A stretch of DNA of 42,588 bases from Acidimicrobiia bacterium (GTDB lineage Bacteria; Actinomycetota; Acidimicrobiia; Spongiisociales; ZC4RG35). A program made the translations under genes and the position numbers. A model generated the notes under the pieces. That model was not told where the DNA came from and made no database searches. It worked only from the letters and a program-made list of their open reading frames with translations. Location of the stretch: positions 1 to 42,588 of the forward strand of contig JAICRU010000019.1 in NCBI GenBank assembly GCA_025937235.1. The letters run 5' to 3'. Positions 7,319-14,590 of this stretch are shown here, piece after piece (position 1 is the stretch's first letter; each line of letters opens with the position of its first letter).

Positions 7319-8683
7319 ATGGAGATCGATGAGTTCCAGGGTCGGCTGATCACGGTCGACCACGCTGACTACGACGCTGCCCGAGCCATATGGAACGGCG
7401 CCATCGACCGCTACCCGCGGGTGATCGCTCGGTGCAGCAGAGCAGCCGACGTGGCCATCGCCATGCGTTATGCCCGCGAACAGAACCTGGAGGTCGCGAT
7501 ACGGGGCGGTGGCCACAACGTGGCCGGCACCGCAGTGTGTGACGACGGGATCGTCGTCGACCTCACGGCCATGCGGGGCGTCCGCGTCGACCCCGTCGGC
7601 GGGATGGCCCAGGTGCAGGGTGGTGCCCTTTGGGGTGACGTCGACCGCGCGGCACAGGCCCACGGTCTGGCGACCACGGGCGGAATCATCAGCCACACCG
7701 GCGTCGCGGGACTCAGCCTCGGCGGTGGCATCGGCTGGCTAATGCGCAAGCACGGTCTCACCGTGGACAACCTGCTCGCCGCCGAGGTCGTGACCGCCGA
7801 AGGCGACCTGCTGCGGTCATCCGAGGACGAACACCCCGACCTCTTCTGGGCACTGCGCGGCGGAGGCGGCAACTTCGGTGTCGTCAGCTCGTTCGAGTTC
7901 CGGCTCAATCCTCTCGGACCGGTCGTCCTGGCCGGCCCCATCTTCTGGGACGCCGGCGACACCGGGGAGGTCCTCCACTTCTATCGTGAGTTCGCATCCA
8001 ACGCCCCCGAGGAGCTGGGGACGGTCGTGAGGTTCGGCACCGCCCCACCACTGCCTGCCATCCCCGAAGAGCTGCATTGGCGCCCGGTGATCATGGTGGG
8101 CACCTGCTACGCGGGGCCCATCGCGGAGGCCGAACAGGTCCTACGACCCTTACGCGCCCTGGGGAGGCCGCTTCTCGATCTCATCGCACCGAGCCGATAT
8201 GTGGACCACCAGAGTGCCTTCGACTCGACGGTGATGCATGGTTGGAACTACTACTGGAAGTCGACATACCTCCCCGCGCTTGGCGACGACCTGATCGAGG
8301 TCATCGCCGAGAACGCCTTCGCCGCTTCCTCACCACGTTCGTACGTGCTGATCTTCCATCTGGGCGGCGCAGTCGGCCGCGTAGCGGAAGCCGAGACCGC
8401 ATTCGGAAACCGAGAGGCGACCCACGCCATCACCCTCGACGGGGTGTGGCGGCCCGGGGAGGACTACGGCGATCGGGACATCGCCTGGGCCCGGCGCTTC
8501 TTTGCCGCCCTCGACAGCCAACGCGAGGGGGTCTATGTCAACTTTCTCGGTGCGGACGAAGCCCCCGAGCGCGTTCGCGAAGCATACGGCTCGGTCTACG
8601 ACCGGTTGGTGGAGGTGAAGACCAAGTACGACCCCGACAACGTCTTCCACCACAACCAGAACATCCAACCGCGTTCGGGGTGA
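7319..8683 (+). CDS. FAD-binding oxidoreductase, berberine bridge enzyme-like (FAD_binding_4/BBE)
   Basis: This 454-residue protein has the standard length and order. An FAD-binding PCMH domain (about 35-205) carries VAIRGGGHNVAG with His66, the expected 8-alpha-histidyl FAD attachment. GVAGLSLGGGIGWL follows near residue 128, then a substrate domain. The C-terminal BBE motif YDPDNVFHHNQNI lies just before the end. The second covalent Cys of bicovalent members is replaced (SHTGVAG), so FAD is probably bound by one link only. Such enzymes oxidise alcohols, sugars or reduced rings with O2. A CGGAGG ribosome site lies upstream. It is divergent from the HxlR regulator, which probably controls it. 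Confidence 0.9.
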   Translation: MEIDEFQGRLITVDHADYDAARAIWNGAIDRYPRVIARCSRAADVAIAMRYAREQNLEVAIRGGGHNVAGTAVCDDGIVVDLTAMRGVRVDPVGGMAQVQGGALWGDVDRAAQAHGLATTGGIISHTGVAGLSLGGGIGWLMRKHGLTVDNLLAAEVVTAEGDLLRSSEDEHPDLFWALRGGGGNFGVVSSFEFRLNPLGPVVLAGPIFWDAGDTGEVLHFYREFASNAPEELGTVVRFGTAPPLPAIPEELHWRPVIMVGTCYAGPIAEAEQVLRPLRALGRPLLDLIAPSRYVDHQSAFDSTVMHGWNYYWKSTYLPALGDDLIEVIAENAFAASSPRSYVLIFHLGGAVGRVAEAETAFGNREATHAITLDGVWRPGEDYGDRDIAWARRFFAALDSQREGVYVNFLGADEAPERVREAYGSVYDRLVEVKTKYDPDNVFHHNQNIQPRSG

Positions 8684-8755
8684 GCTCCCCTTGGATCCCC
8701 TCCGATACTGACGCGATCGCTCGCTTCGTGTGACGTGATTCGGTGTCGAGTGAGC

Positions 8756-9283
8756 TCAGCCCTGGAGGTTCTGAATGAACATGCCGGCGAGGGCGAAGAG
8801 CAGGGCGATCAGAAGAATTCGGCGAGTGAGAAGCGCCGCGTTTGGGATATCCCGGAATGCTGACAACACCCATCCCGCGGCGGCATACTCCGCAATCACC
8901 ACCAGCGAACCCGCGAGCACAAAGACTCCCGTCATCTCGATGGCAGTCCAGAGGAAGACCACTCCCATCACTGCGAAGGTCGCCCCCGTGAGGGCACCCA
9001 CGCCGATGCCACGTCGCACATCCGCGACGTCGATCCCGTCGAGGAGCCACGCCAGAGCGGTGACACCGACCAGAAGCGCCGAGTACGCCAATGGGATACG
9101 ACGGAAGAGCTGTTCGTCGGAGAGAAGGCCTGGCTCCCGCTCCTGATCGAAGAGTGACATGAACACGCCCGCGTTGAAGAACAGATCCATTCCGACGGTC
9201 AATGCCCACGTTGTGAGTACTGGTCGAACGGCCAACGCACGGTGTGTAGGCCCGGAAGATCGCTGGCCACCCATCGGTCTCAC
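8756..9283 (-). CDS. Hypothetical integral membrane protein
   Basis: The 175-residue protein has four or five hydrophobic segments, roughly residues 22-44, 66-82, 93-115, 118-140 and 152-170. A short polar loop with EREPGLLSDEQLFRR follows the first segment. I do not recognise a family and see no catalytic motif. The first 15-18 residues (MRPMGGQRSSG) are polar and may not be translated; a GTG near residue 20 (VRPVL) is an alternative start. It is separated by 96 bases from the next minus-strand membrane gene group and may be transcribed with it. Confidence 0.6.
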   Translation of the reverse strand: MRPMGGQRSSGPTHRALAVRPVLTTWALTVGMDLFFNAGVFMSLFDQEREPGLLSDEQLFRRIPLAYSALLVGVTALAWLLDGIDVADVRRGIGVGALTGATFAVMGVVFLWTAIEMTGVFVLAGSLVVIAEYAAAGWVLSAFRDIPNAALLTRRILLIALLFALAGMFIQNLQG

Positions 9284-9379
9284 TGATGTGTCCCCGAGAC
9301 GTTCTGCTCCGAGGCACGGCTCTCGGACCCGACCCGAAGGTTTTTGCCGGCCAATGAGAAGCCCAGAGTCGGAAGACTT

Positions 9380-9607
9380 CTACGCCGACTTGCGCTCTGA
9401 CCTGCGACCGGCAACTAGATAGACGGTGGCGCCTCCGGGGAGTCTCGTTGCCGTGTCCCACATTTCGGGGTTGCCACGGATCGACGAAGGGTCGCGGGCT
9501 GCGAGATCGCGCCGTGCGGTGGCAATCAGAGAGGCCGCGGTGATGGCCAATCCGGCGAGTAGCGCGGCCTTTCCTCCAGTGGGCAGGTTCTTCCAGAGTG
9601 TTCTCAT
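9380..9607 (-). CDS. Small single-pass membrane protein
   Basis: The 75-residue protein has one hydrophobic helix (about residues 12-31, GKAALLAGLAITAASLIAT) followed by RRDLAARDPSSIRG and a second short segment ending YLVAGRRS. The arrangement of a helix, a basic Arg-Asp motif, Ile-Arg-Gly and a closing Tyr-Leu-x-x-Gly-Arg-Arg resembles small actinobacterial phospholipase D N-terminal-like (PLDc_N) proteins, but the match is only by eye. Its ATG overlaps the stop of the CPBP-family gene by four bases, so it is translated from the same message. Confidence 0.6.
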   Translation of the reverse strand: MRTLWKNLPTGGKAALLAGLAITAASLIATARRDLAARDPSSIRGNPEMWDTATRLPGGATVYLVAGRRSERKSA

Positions 9608-10542
9608 GTCAAAGCCTCCTCTCTTGGACGCTCATGAGCCGTATTGCGGGCACCCTTGCGAATGTGTCGGTGGGCCAGCCATATGGCCATGACCATGACG
9701 ATGGCCACGTCGACGAAGCCGAGGATCGACTCCCAGGGCAAGTCGATGTCTCCTGCCTGGATATTGGTGAAGAAGGCCCCGAGGGGTGTGAGCAGCGGCC
9801 AGAGGATCAGGATGTTGGTGGTCAATCGGAAGATGATGGCGTAGACGACGCCGAGACCGAACAGGAACCACATTTGGCCGCCGGTCATGCCGTAGCCGAC
9901 GTGGTAGAGCGCATACAAGAGCGCCGCCCCGCCGACGGCCGGGATTACCCCGAAGCTCTCTTCGAGACGCCCCTGGATGAACCCTCGGAAGAAGACTGCC
10001 TCGAATAGCCCGACGACAAGGGACATGACCAGAAGCGGCACCCATTCGACCGGAGCGGGCAGGTCAAAGCCCCAGAGAGTCATGGCGAACTGGATGGCGG
10101 CGAATACCGAGCCCAGAATCAACGTGGCTCCCAGCTGGTGGAAGCCCAGCCCCAGTGACCGGAGGTCCCGGCCTCGCATCCAAACCTGGTAGACGATCGG
10201 GCCCACCACGCCGATTACCAGGCCAAAGGCGAAGCACAGGAACAGCCCGAGGATGTTGTCGGTGGTGAACACGGTGAACGCCAGACGAAACAGCCCAACC
10301 ACCGCTACATACGAGGCGCCTATCACCAGCAGGTCACGACTGTCGACGCCTCTGAAGGTGAAGCCGGGTCGGAGTCCTGGGAGGAGTGCGACGAGCAGCG
10401 CCGAGGGGACCACGAGGGCAGCCCACACGGCCACGTTGTCGATGTTCAGCAACAGCAGGGCCGCCAGGGAGAACAAGGCCCAGACGAAGATGCGAACTCG
10501 ACCTGGAGACCGGTTGACTTCGGAGTCGTGACCCATATGCAC
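9604..10542 (-). CDS. CPBP family intramembrane metalloprotease homologue
   Basis: The 312-residue protein has about eight hydrophobic segments. The CPBP (Abi/Rce1-type) signature is present as LFEAVFFRGFIQG; the first Glu and the FRG are kept but the second Glu of the usual EExxFRG is Ala. A histidine motif LYALYHVGYG and a later polar TTNILILWPLLTP complete the active-site pattern. Rce1-type proteins cleave prenylated or peptide substrates in the membrane; bacterial members often serve in bacteriocin immunity or regulation. The small membrane protein downstream overlaps its stop. The start may be ATG 10542 or the ATG two codons later. Confidence 0.8.
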   Translation of the reverse strand: MHMGHDSEVNRSPGRVRIFVWALFSLAALLLLNIDNVAVWAALVVPSALLVALLPGLRPGFTFRGVDSRDLLVIGASYVAVVGLFRLAFTVFTTDNILGLFLCFAFGLVIGVVGPIVYQVWMRGRDLRSLGLGFHQLGATLILGSVFAAIQFAMTLWGFDLPAPVEWVPLLVMSLVVGLFEAVFFRGFIQGRLEESFGVIPAVGGAALLYALYHVGYGMTGGQMWFLFGLGVVYAIIFRLTTNILILWPLLTPLGAFFTNIQAGDIDLPWESILGFVDVAIVMVMAIWLAHRHIRKGARNTAHERPREEALT

Positions 10543-10728
10543 TCAAGTGCCAGCCTCACATGTGTGGGTGCCCGTCACCAGAGCCAGAAGTCCCCAACTG
10601 AACAGAGATTCCAGTGAGCACACAACGGCGTGCGCTGGGTCAAGGCCCTCGAGAACGCGACGTACGTCCTGCCGGCCATGGCGGTCAAACGGCTCACGTC
10701 GACGGCGGTTCGCTCAGATCTGGGCGAC

Positions 10729-11157
10729 TTATGTCTCGGCGGACTCGGCGGCGTCCTTCATGCCCTGAACCTCGACTGTCATGTAGCGCTGGGTCAGGCC
10801 CTTGTAGAACAGGCCGACGACCGGGACGAGCAAGCCCCGCATGTCCAGGCTCAGGGTCAAGCGCGAGCGGCCTCCCTCGAGCGCTTCGACGCGATGACGC
10901 GCCACGTTGGTGACGCCTCCGGACTTCTGGCGAAACTCGAAATAGGTCGGCGCGTCCCAGACGGTGATCTCCCATTCGCCCTCTGGCAGCTTCGGTTGCT
11001 TGAGGCGTACCCGGCTGCCTTCGGCCACAGGGCCCGGCGTGAGCAACTCGACGTCTTCGACCGTCTCGATATGGCGCGGCCACGCTTCGAGGTCGCTGAG
11101 CACCTCCCAGACGCGCTGCTGCCGGGCCTCGACATCGATGGATTCCTCAAAATGCAT
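10729..11157 (-). CDS. SRPBCC (polyketide cyclase/START-like) family protein
   Basis: The 142-residue protein starts at MHFEESIDVE (ATG 11157); a longer frame would enter non-coding sequence beside the mobile remnant. The START/Bet v1-like fold is recognised from FEESIDVEARQQRVWEVLSD, WPRHIETV, an acidic strand pair, TYFEFRQ and a long C-terminal helix (KGLTQRYMTVEVQGMKDAA). Such proteins bind hydrophobic ligands or act as small cyclases; no catalytic residue can be assigned. It appears monocistronic and is the last intact gene before the integrated-element remnant. Confidence 0.78.
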   Translation of the reverse strand: MHFEESIDVEARQQRVWEVLSDLEAWPRHIETVEDVELLTPGPVAEGSRVRLKQPKLPEGEWEITVWDAPTYFEFRQKSGGVTNVARHRVEALEGGRSRLTLSLDMRGLLVPVVGLFYKGLTQRYMTVEVQGMKDAAESAET

Positions 11158-11215
11158 GCCGACGGTCACCTCGAAGGTCGCCCTGCTCCAAGCCGGGCAC
11201 GTTAGGGGAGGCGGC

Positions 11216-11244
11216 CCAGACCTGCCTCGCTCACACCGACCCCA
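11216..11244 (+). pseudogene. Scrap of a second tyrosine integrase 3' region
   Basis: This 29-base stretch matches 12838-12866 in the larger integrase remnant at 27 of 29 positions. It encodes QTCLAHTDP against QTRLGHTDP, the conserved motif with the third catalytic His. It lies just left of the left att copy, in the same relation and orientation as the larger remnant has to the right copy. It is too short to be functional and I read it as the end of an older, mostly deleted insertion. Confidence 0.5.
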
Positions 11245-11262
11245 TGGAGAGATGGAAACTAC

Positions 11263-11355
11263 TCCCAAACCAGCGGGCCGCTCCGGAGAGCGACCTGACC
11301 TGGGGTTTCTGAGTCGGGACGGCGGGATTCGAACCCACGATCTCAGCGTCCCGAA
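11263..11355 (-). repeat. Left att copy: duplicated 3' half of tRNA-Pro plus downstream sequence
   Basis: This segment repeats 13016-13108. Positions 11314-11355 match the tRNA-Pro 3' half, from the anticodon loop through the T arm to the 3' end, with one mismatch (11341). Positions 11263-11313 match the region beyond the tRNA 3' end, including a degenerate hairpin, with about six mismatches. Identity stops abruptly inside the anticodon loop, where the tRNA 5' half is absent. This is the form left by tyrosine-recombinase integration at a tRNA gene. Confidence 0.8.
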
Positions 11356-11475
11356 AGGTGCCGGGCCGTTCCCAAAGACTGATTCGGACGAACTACCAGG
11401 TCAGAGCGTATGAGCGGACTGGTGTGGACTGTTGTGGATGTCTGCGGACGCGCGATGGAGCGGGGCTGCATTTGG

Positions 11476-11619
11476 TCAGGTGACCTCGAGGAATCGCCGG
11501 ATCGCCTCGCGGAAGATCTCGCTCGTCGTCGTCTGCTCGGCCTCGGCGCGCGCTTCGATCGCAGCCCGCAACTCCGGTTCGATACGCACAGGCACGACAT
11601 CGTCCGGACCCGATCCCAT
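11476..11619 (-). CDS. Ribbon-helix-helix (CopG/Arc-type) antitoxin-like protein, N-terminus possibly lost
   Basis: From ATG 11619 the frame gives 47 residues: a beta strand VVPVRIEPELRAAIE followed by two helices ending TTTSEIFREAIRRFLEV, the classic RHH DNA-binding fold. The same frame is open further upstream to 11703 and reads like the N-terminal part of this antitoxin family (HHELVIAS, VEALKTRHRGRPAMGSG), but it has no ATG or GTG before a TGA at 11704-11706. The original start was probably lost. No toxin gene is seen beside it, so it is an orphan or remnant within the integrated element. Confidence 0.6.
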   Translation of the reverse strand: MGSGPDDVVPVRIEPELRAAIEARAEAEQTTTSEIFREAIRRFLEVT

Positions 11620-11932
11620 TGCGGGTCGACCCCGATGCCGGGTCTTGAGGGCTTCGACGTCGTCGCAGGATGCGATGACCAGTTCGTGGTGGCGCTTCCC
11701 GATTCATTGATTCCTACGCCGGCGACGCTCTTGCTCAGTTCCCTGCAGAGGATGGTGAGTCATGGCCCGTCGAGCTGCAGGAAGGCACCTATGGGTTCAG
11801 GCCACCGGTTCAGGAACCGGAGCAGACCCTCTTGGACGTTCGAACTTGCCAGGGATGACCAGGGTTGTTGAGCGGCCCGTTGACGTGAGCCTGGGGCTCA
11901 CGGTGCAAGCACAGCTGCCGATATCGGGCGGG
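11620..11932. other. Gene-poor stretch inside the element remnant
   Basis: Apart from the upstream extension of the antitoxin frame, no convincing gene is present. A plus-strand frame ending with TGA near 11870 reads as a short protein-like segment (FIDSYAGDALAQFPAEDG) but lacks a start and may be a gene scrap. A perfect 7-bp inverted repeat, CCGGTTC-AG-GAACCGG, lies at 11805-11820; its role is unknown. Confidence 0.4.
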
Positions 11933-12379
11933 CTAGATACGGGCGATCTCGCGTTGGCGTCGTGACCTGACCACAGCCCATGTAACCGCCGCGGCCCCGG
12001 TTGCGGTAACACCGCCAGCGATGAGAGCGGGACTTCGACTCGGTTCAAAAGGTTCAGGACCTGAGTACTCGATGCCGATCGGGCTGGTACAGATGACTGG
12101 TGAAATCGTCTCCTCGCCGGACGCGAAATTCTGACTGAATGACTGAGAGCAACCCCACGGGGCGACGAGCACGTATGCGATAAGGAATCCCAGGAACAGG
12201 GCCAACCCAGGGAGAAAGACCTGCGGTCGGGACCGGAAGGGGGACAACAGCGCTAGGGCGACCGCCATGAACCAGAAGTACAGCCCGATGCTGAAGATCG
12301 TGAGGACTCCGAAGGCAAACAGGACTCCGACGACGAGCCAAAACTTCAAGCTTGCCTCTTCCGGAGGGCTGTCGCCCAT
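11933..12379 (-). CDS. Hypothetical membrane protein carried by the element remnant
   Basis: The 148-residue protein starts at ATG 12379. Three hydrophobic helices are visible, about residues 12-45 (probably two close helices), 55-68 and 119-135. A polar, probably external, stretch holding two Cys (CSQSFSQNF and VICTSPIG) lies between the last two, and a basic tail RSRRQREIARI should face the cytoplasm. No family is recognised. It is the only long intact frame between the two att copies and is probably cargo, although it could also be an older chromosomal gene. Confidence 0.5.
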   Translation of the reverse strand: MGDSPPEEASLKFWLVVGVLFAFGVLTIFSIGLYFWFMAVALALLSPFRSRPQVFLPGLALFLGFLIAYVLVAPWGCSQSFSQNFASGEETISPVICTSPIGIEYSGPEPFEPSRSPALIAGGVTATGAAAVTWAVVRSRRQREIARI

Positions 12380-12596
12380 GGCCTATTCTCCCACAGAGCC
12401 CGCATCGACTAACAGCGCATAACGGGCGCCCTCGAAGCCCAGGATCACCCAGACCACCCGCCCGAGAACCGGCAATATGCGCTAGCGAGCATCGTGGACC
12501 GTGGCAGTGCTTGTACTTGAGGCCTGACCCGCACGGCAGCGCTCATTGCGGCCCGTCTCCGCCTGCGTCCTCCTAGTGGGCTGACCCGGCAGCTTC

Positions 12597-12988
12597 TTCG
12601 CTCGAGCCGCCCTCATGGAACTCCTCGCAAACCATTCGAACGGCGAGGACTGATCACCAGGGACACCGACGTCTTCCTCTTTACCACCCGGACGGGGAAC
12701 ACCTCGACTCCTCGAACTGGCTGCACCGGATCTGGTACCGGCCCGCCACCAACCGGACGTCGAGTGGGCTCAGTTCGACGACCTCCGCCGGGCCAACGCA
12801 CGGGACTCGTCCTCGAAGGCAACGACCCGAAGACGGTCCAGACCCGCCTCGGTCACACCGACCCCAGGCTCACTCTCGGCATCTACGCCCAGGCCACCAC
12901 CGAAGCCGACCGGCAGGCCGCCGAGCGCCTCGGGGAACGGTTTCTACCCAGCCAGGACCGCGATCGAGGTCGAGGTCGTGGTTTATGA
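12597..12988 (+). pseudogene. Tyrosine recombinase (integrase) C-terminal remnant with several frameshifts
   Basis: Catalytic-domain pieces can be joined only across several frame changes. In order they are: MELLANH; FERRGLITRDTDVFLFTTRTG; GEHLDSSNWLHRIWYRPAT; DVEWAQFDDLRRANA (second catalytic Arg, with Asp in place of the usual His); and TGLVLEGNDPKTVQTRLGHTDPRL with LTLGIYAQATTEADRQ, which holds the last His and the Tyr nucleophile. The N-terminal DNA-binding domains are missing. It points toward the tRNA-Pro and ends about 80 bases from it, the usual place for an integrase that uses this tRNA as attachment site. It cannot make a working enzyme. Confidence 0.8.
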
Positions 12989-13015
12989 CGCGCGACGGAC
13001 GCGCGATGGAATCGG

Positions 13016-13108
13016 TCCCAAACAAGCAGGCCACTCCGGAGAGCGGCCTGACCTGGGGTTTCTGAGTCGGGACGGCGGGATTCGAACCCACGACCTCAGC
13101 GTCCCGAA
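13016..13108 (-). repeat. Right att copy overlapping the intact tRNA-Pro 3' half
   Basis: This is the partner of 11263-11355 at an offset of 1753 bases. It covers the tRNA-Pro 3' half and 51 bases beyond the tRNA 3' end. The homology outside the tRNA shows that the duplicated segment is longer than the usual att core. Confidence 0.8.
13027..13050 (-). terminator. Probable intrinsic terminator of tRNA-Pro
   Basis: On the minus strand CAGGCCGCTC pairs with GAGTGGCCTG around a TCCG loop, a 10-bp stem with a single G-T pair. It is followed by CTTGTTTGGG, a weak T-rich tract, and lies 17 bases downstream of the tRNA 3' end. A partly degraded version is present in the left att copy. Confidence 0.6.
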
Positions 13109-13140
13109 CGCTGCGCGCTACCAAACTGCGCCACGTCCCG
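13067..13140 (-). tRNA. tRNA-Pro (anticodon CGG)
   Basis: The minus strand folds into a full cloverleaf. The acceptor stem is CGGGACG/CGTCCCG, the D arm is GCGC-loop-GCGC, the anticodon stem is CAGCG/CGCTG around TTCGGGA, and the T arm is GTGGG-TTCGAAT-CCCGC. The anticodon CGG reads CCG proline codons. CCA is not encoded; the base after the acceptor stem is A. The gene is intact although it serves as the attachment site of the adjacent element, whose integration restored the 3' half. Confidence 0.95.
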
Positions 13141-13267
13141 AATGAGGGCCGAATGGTAGGCCGGCGAATCGCCCTAGCCCACTCGATCACAACCGACATA
13201 ACCCCTTCCCAACCGGGAAAAGCGGCATACGCTGATGGTCAGGCAAAGACAGCCACAGGAGGGTTGG

Positions 13268-13573
13268 ATGACCGCCTACGACGCGCAGCTCAGGCTGAGC
13301 GGGAGCGACGATGCCCCGATCCACGTTGTTGTCGACCTGACCGACGACCGTCTCACGATGACGGCCGGGGACATCGAAGTCGGCGACTGGGCACGCGATC
13401 AGGTCCGGGTCTCGGCGATGCCTGACGGTTTCCATGTTCGGGCGGAAGGTGAGGAGATCATCCTCGACGTCACCGACGACGCCCATTTCGCGCTGGATCT
13501 CGGACTGCGAAACGCACCACCCATCCTGCGGCGACGTATGTCGGCCCTCCTCCGCAGTGACGCAGACGGGTAG
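13268..13573 (+). CDS. Hypothetical protein
   Basis: A strong ribosome site (AGGAGGG) sits about six bases before ATG 13268, which decides this start over upstream codons. The 101-residue product is rich in beta strands and acidic residues, with the pattern YDAQLRLSG, IHVVVDLTDDRLTMTAG, GDWARDQVRVSAMPDGFHV and IILDVTDDAHFALDLG. It reads like a small beta-sandwich or PH-like domain, but I recognise no named family. It has no signal peptide or membrane helix and is convergent with asd. Confidence 0.72.
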   Translation: MTAYDAQLRLSGSDDAPIHVVVDLTDDRLTMTAGDIEVGDWARDQVRVSAMPDGFHVRAEGEEIILDVTDDAHFALDLGLRNAPPILRRRMSALLRSDADG

Positions 13574-13579
13574 GTCTGG

Positions 13580-14590
13580 CTAGAGCAGTTCGGCGATCTG
13601 GACCGCGTTCAGCGCGGCCCCTTTGCGCAGGTTGTCAGCAACGACCCATAGGTTGATCCCACCGGGCTGGCCCAGGGTCGGCCTGATCCTTCCCACCAGG
13701 ACGTCGTCGATGCCGGCCGAATCCAGTGGGGTCGGCACCTTGTCGGTCCACACCTGCAGGCCGGGGGCAGAGGTGAGGATCTCCGCCGCCTCATCGGGGT
13801 CGACCGGCCTCTCGAATCGGAGTGATGCGGCCACACCATGCCCAACCAGGGTGGGGACGCGGACACATGTCGGCTCGACGAGGAGATCGGGGATGTCGAG
13901 GATCTTTCTCGACTCGTTGACCAGCTTCCACTCCTCGTCGGTGTAGCCCTGCTCGGTTTCCGATCCGGCGTAAGGAAGGACGTTGAATCCGATGGGCCGG
14001 GCGTAGAGCGAGGGACTCGGGTCCTCCCAGCCCCCGTTCATCAAAGACTCGAGGTCGGGACGAAAGAGATCGGTCTGCTCGATGAGCTCGCGGACACCCT
14101 GTTGTCCCGAGCCGGAGACCGACTGATACGACGTGGCAACCATCGTCCTCAGCCCCGCGGCCCGGTGAAGGGGCCCCGCCGCCATCATCAGAGCCATCGT
14201 GGTGCAGTTCGGGTTGGCGATGATCCCCCGGTGCGATCCCACTGCGGCGTCGTTGACACCGGCCACCACGAGGGGGACCGAGGCGTCCATCCGGAAAGCC
14301 GAAGAGTTGTCGATGACGACCGCTCCTGCCTCGGCGAAGGCCGGGGCGTGATCCCGGGACCGGTCACCGCCGGCGGAGAACAAGGCGATGTCGATCCCGG
14401 CCGGGTCCGCCGTCGACAGGTTCTCCACTTCGAGATCACCCCATCGCGTCTTCACCACTGACCCGGTGGAGCGCTCGGAGGCAAGCAGACGCAGGCATCC
14501 GAGCGGAAAACTGCGTGATTCGAGGATGGCCCTCATGGTGCGGCCGACCGCTCCGGTGGCCCCGACAACCGCAACCACCCGATCACTCAA
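13580..14590 (-). CDS. asd: Aspartate-semialdehyde dehydrogenase
   Basis: This enzyme reduces aspartyl-4-phosphate to aspartate semialdehyde with NADPH, for lysine, threonine, methionine and diaminopimelate synthesis. The 336-residue length is normal. GATGAVG (10-16) binds the nucleotide, IDNSSAFRMD is conserved, and ANPNCTT carries the catalytic Cys129. SYQSVSGSGQQG and the later RVPTLVGHG with the catalytic-region His are also family marks. Its start overlaps the aspartokinase stop by four bases (ATGA), so the two consecutive pathway enzymes are coupled. Confidence 0.96.
   Translation of the reverse strand: MSDRVVAVVGATGAVGRTMRAILESRSFPLGCLRLLASERSTGSVVKTRWGDLEVENLSTADPAGIDIALFSAGGDRSRDHAPAFAEAGAVVIDNSSAFRMDASVPLVVAGVNDAAVGSHRGIIANPNCTTMALMMAAGPLHRAAGLRTMVATSYQSVSGSGQQGVRELIEQTDLFRPDLESLMNGGWEDPSPSLYARPIGFNVLPYAGSETEQGYTDEEWKLVNESRKILDIPDLLVEPTCVRVPTLVGHGVAASLRFERPVDPDEAAEILTSAPGLQVWTDKVPTPLDSAGIDDVLVGRIRPTLGQPGGINLWVVADNLRKGAALNAVQIAELL

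Larger units (their letters stand above)
11314..13066. mobile_element. Decayed integrative element remnant at tRNA-Pro
   Basis: A stretch of about 1.75 kb lies between two copies of the tRNA-Pro 3' half. It holds a frameshifted tyrosine integrase pointing at the intact tRNA, an RHH antitoxin-like gene and a small membrane protein, with long poorly coding gaps. The integrase next to the tRNA end and the att duplication fit an integrated plasmid, genomic island or prophage that has lost most of its cargo. With no working integrase it can no longer excise by itself. Confidence 0.75.

Noticed and set aside
10543-10728. Possible short gene between the CPBP gene and the SRPBCC gene
   Set aside because: Three plus-strand frames are open but none shows a credible start with a ribosome site or a recognisable protein pattern.
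11410-11871. 153-residue plus-strand frame in the element remnant
   Set aside because: It is the shadow of the RHH antitoxin frame on the minus strand, which has a clear fold.
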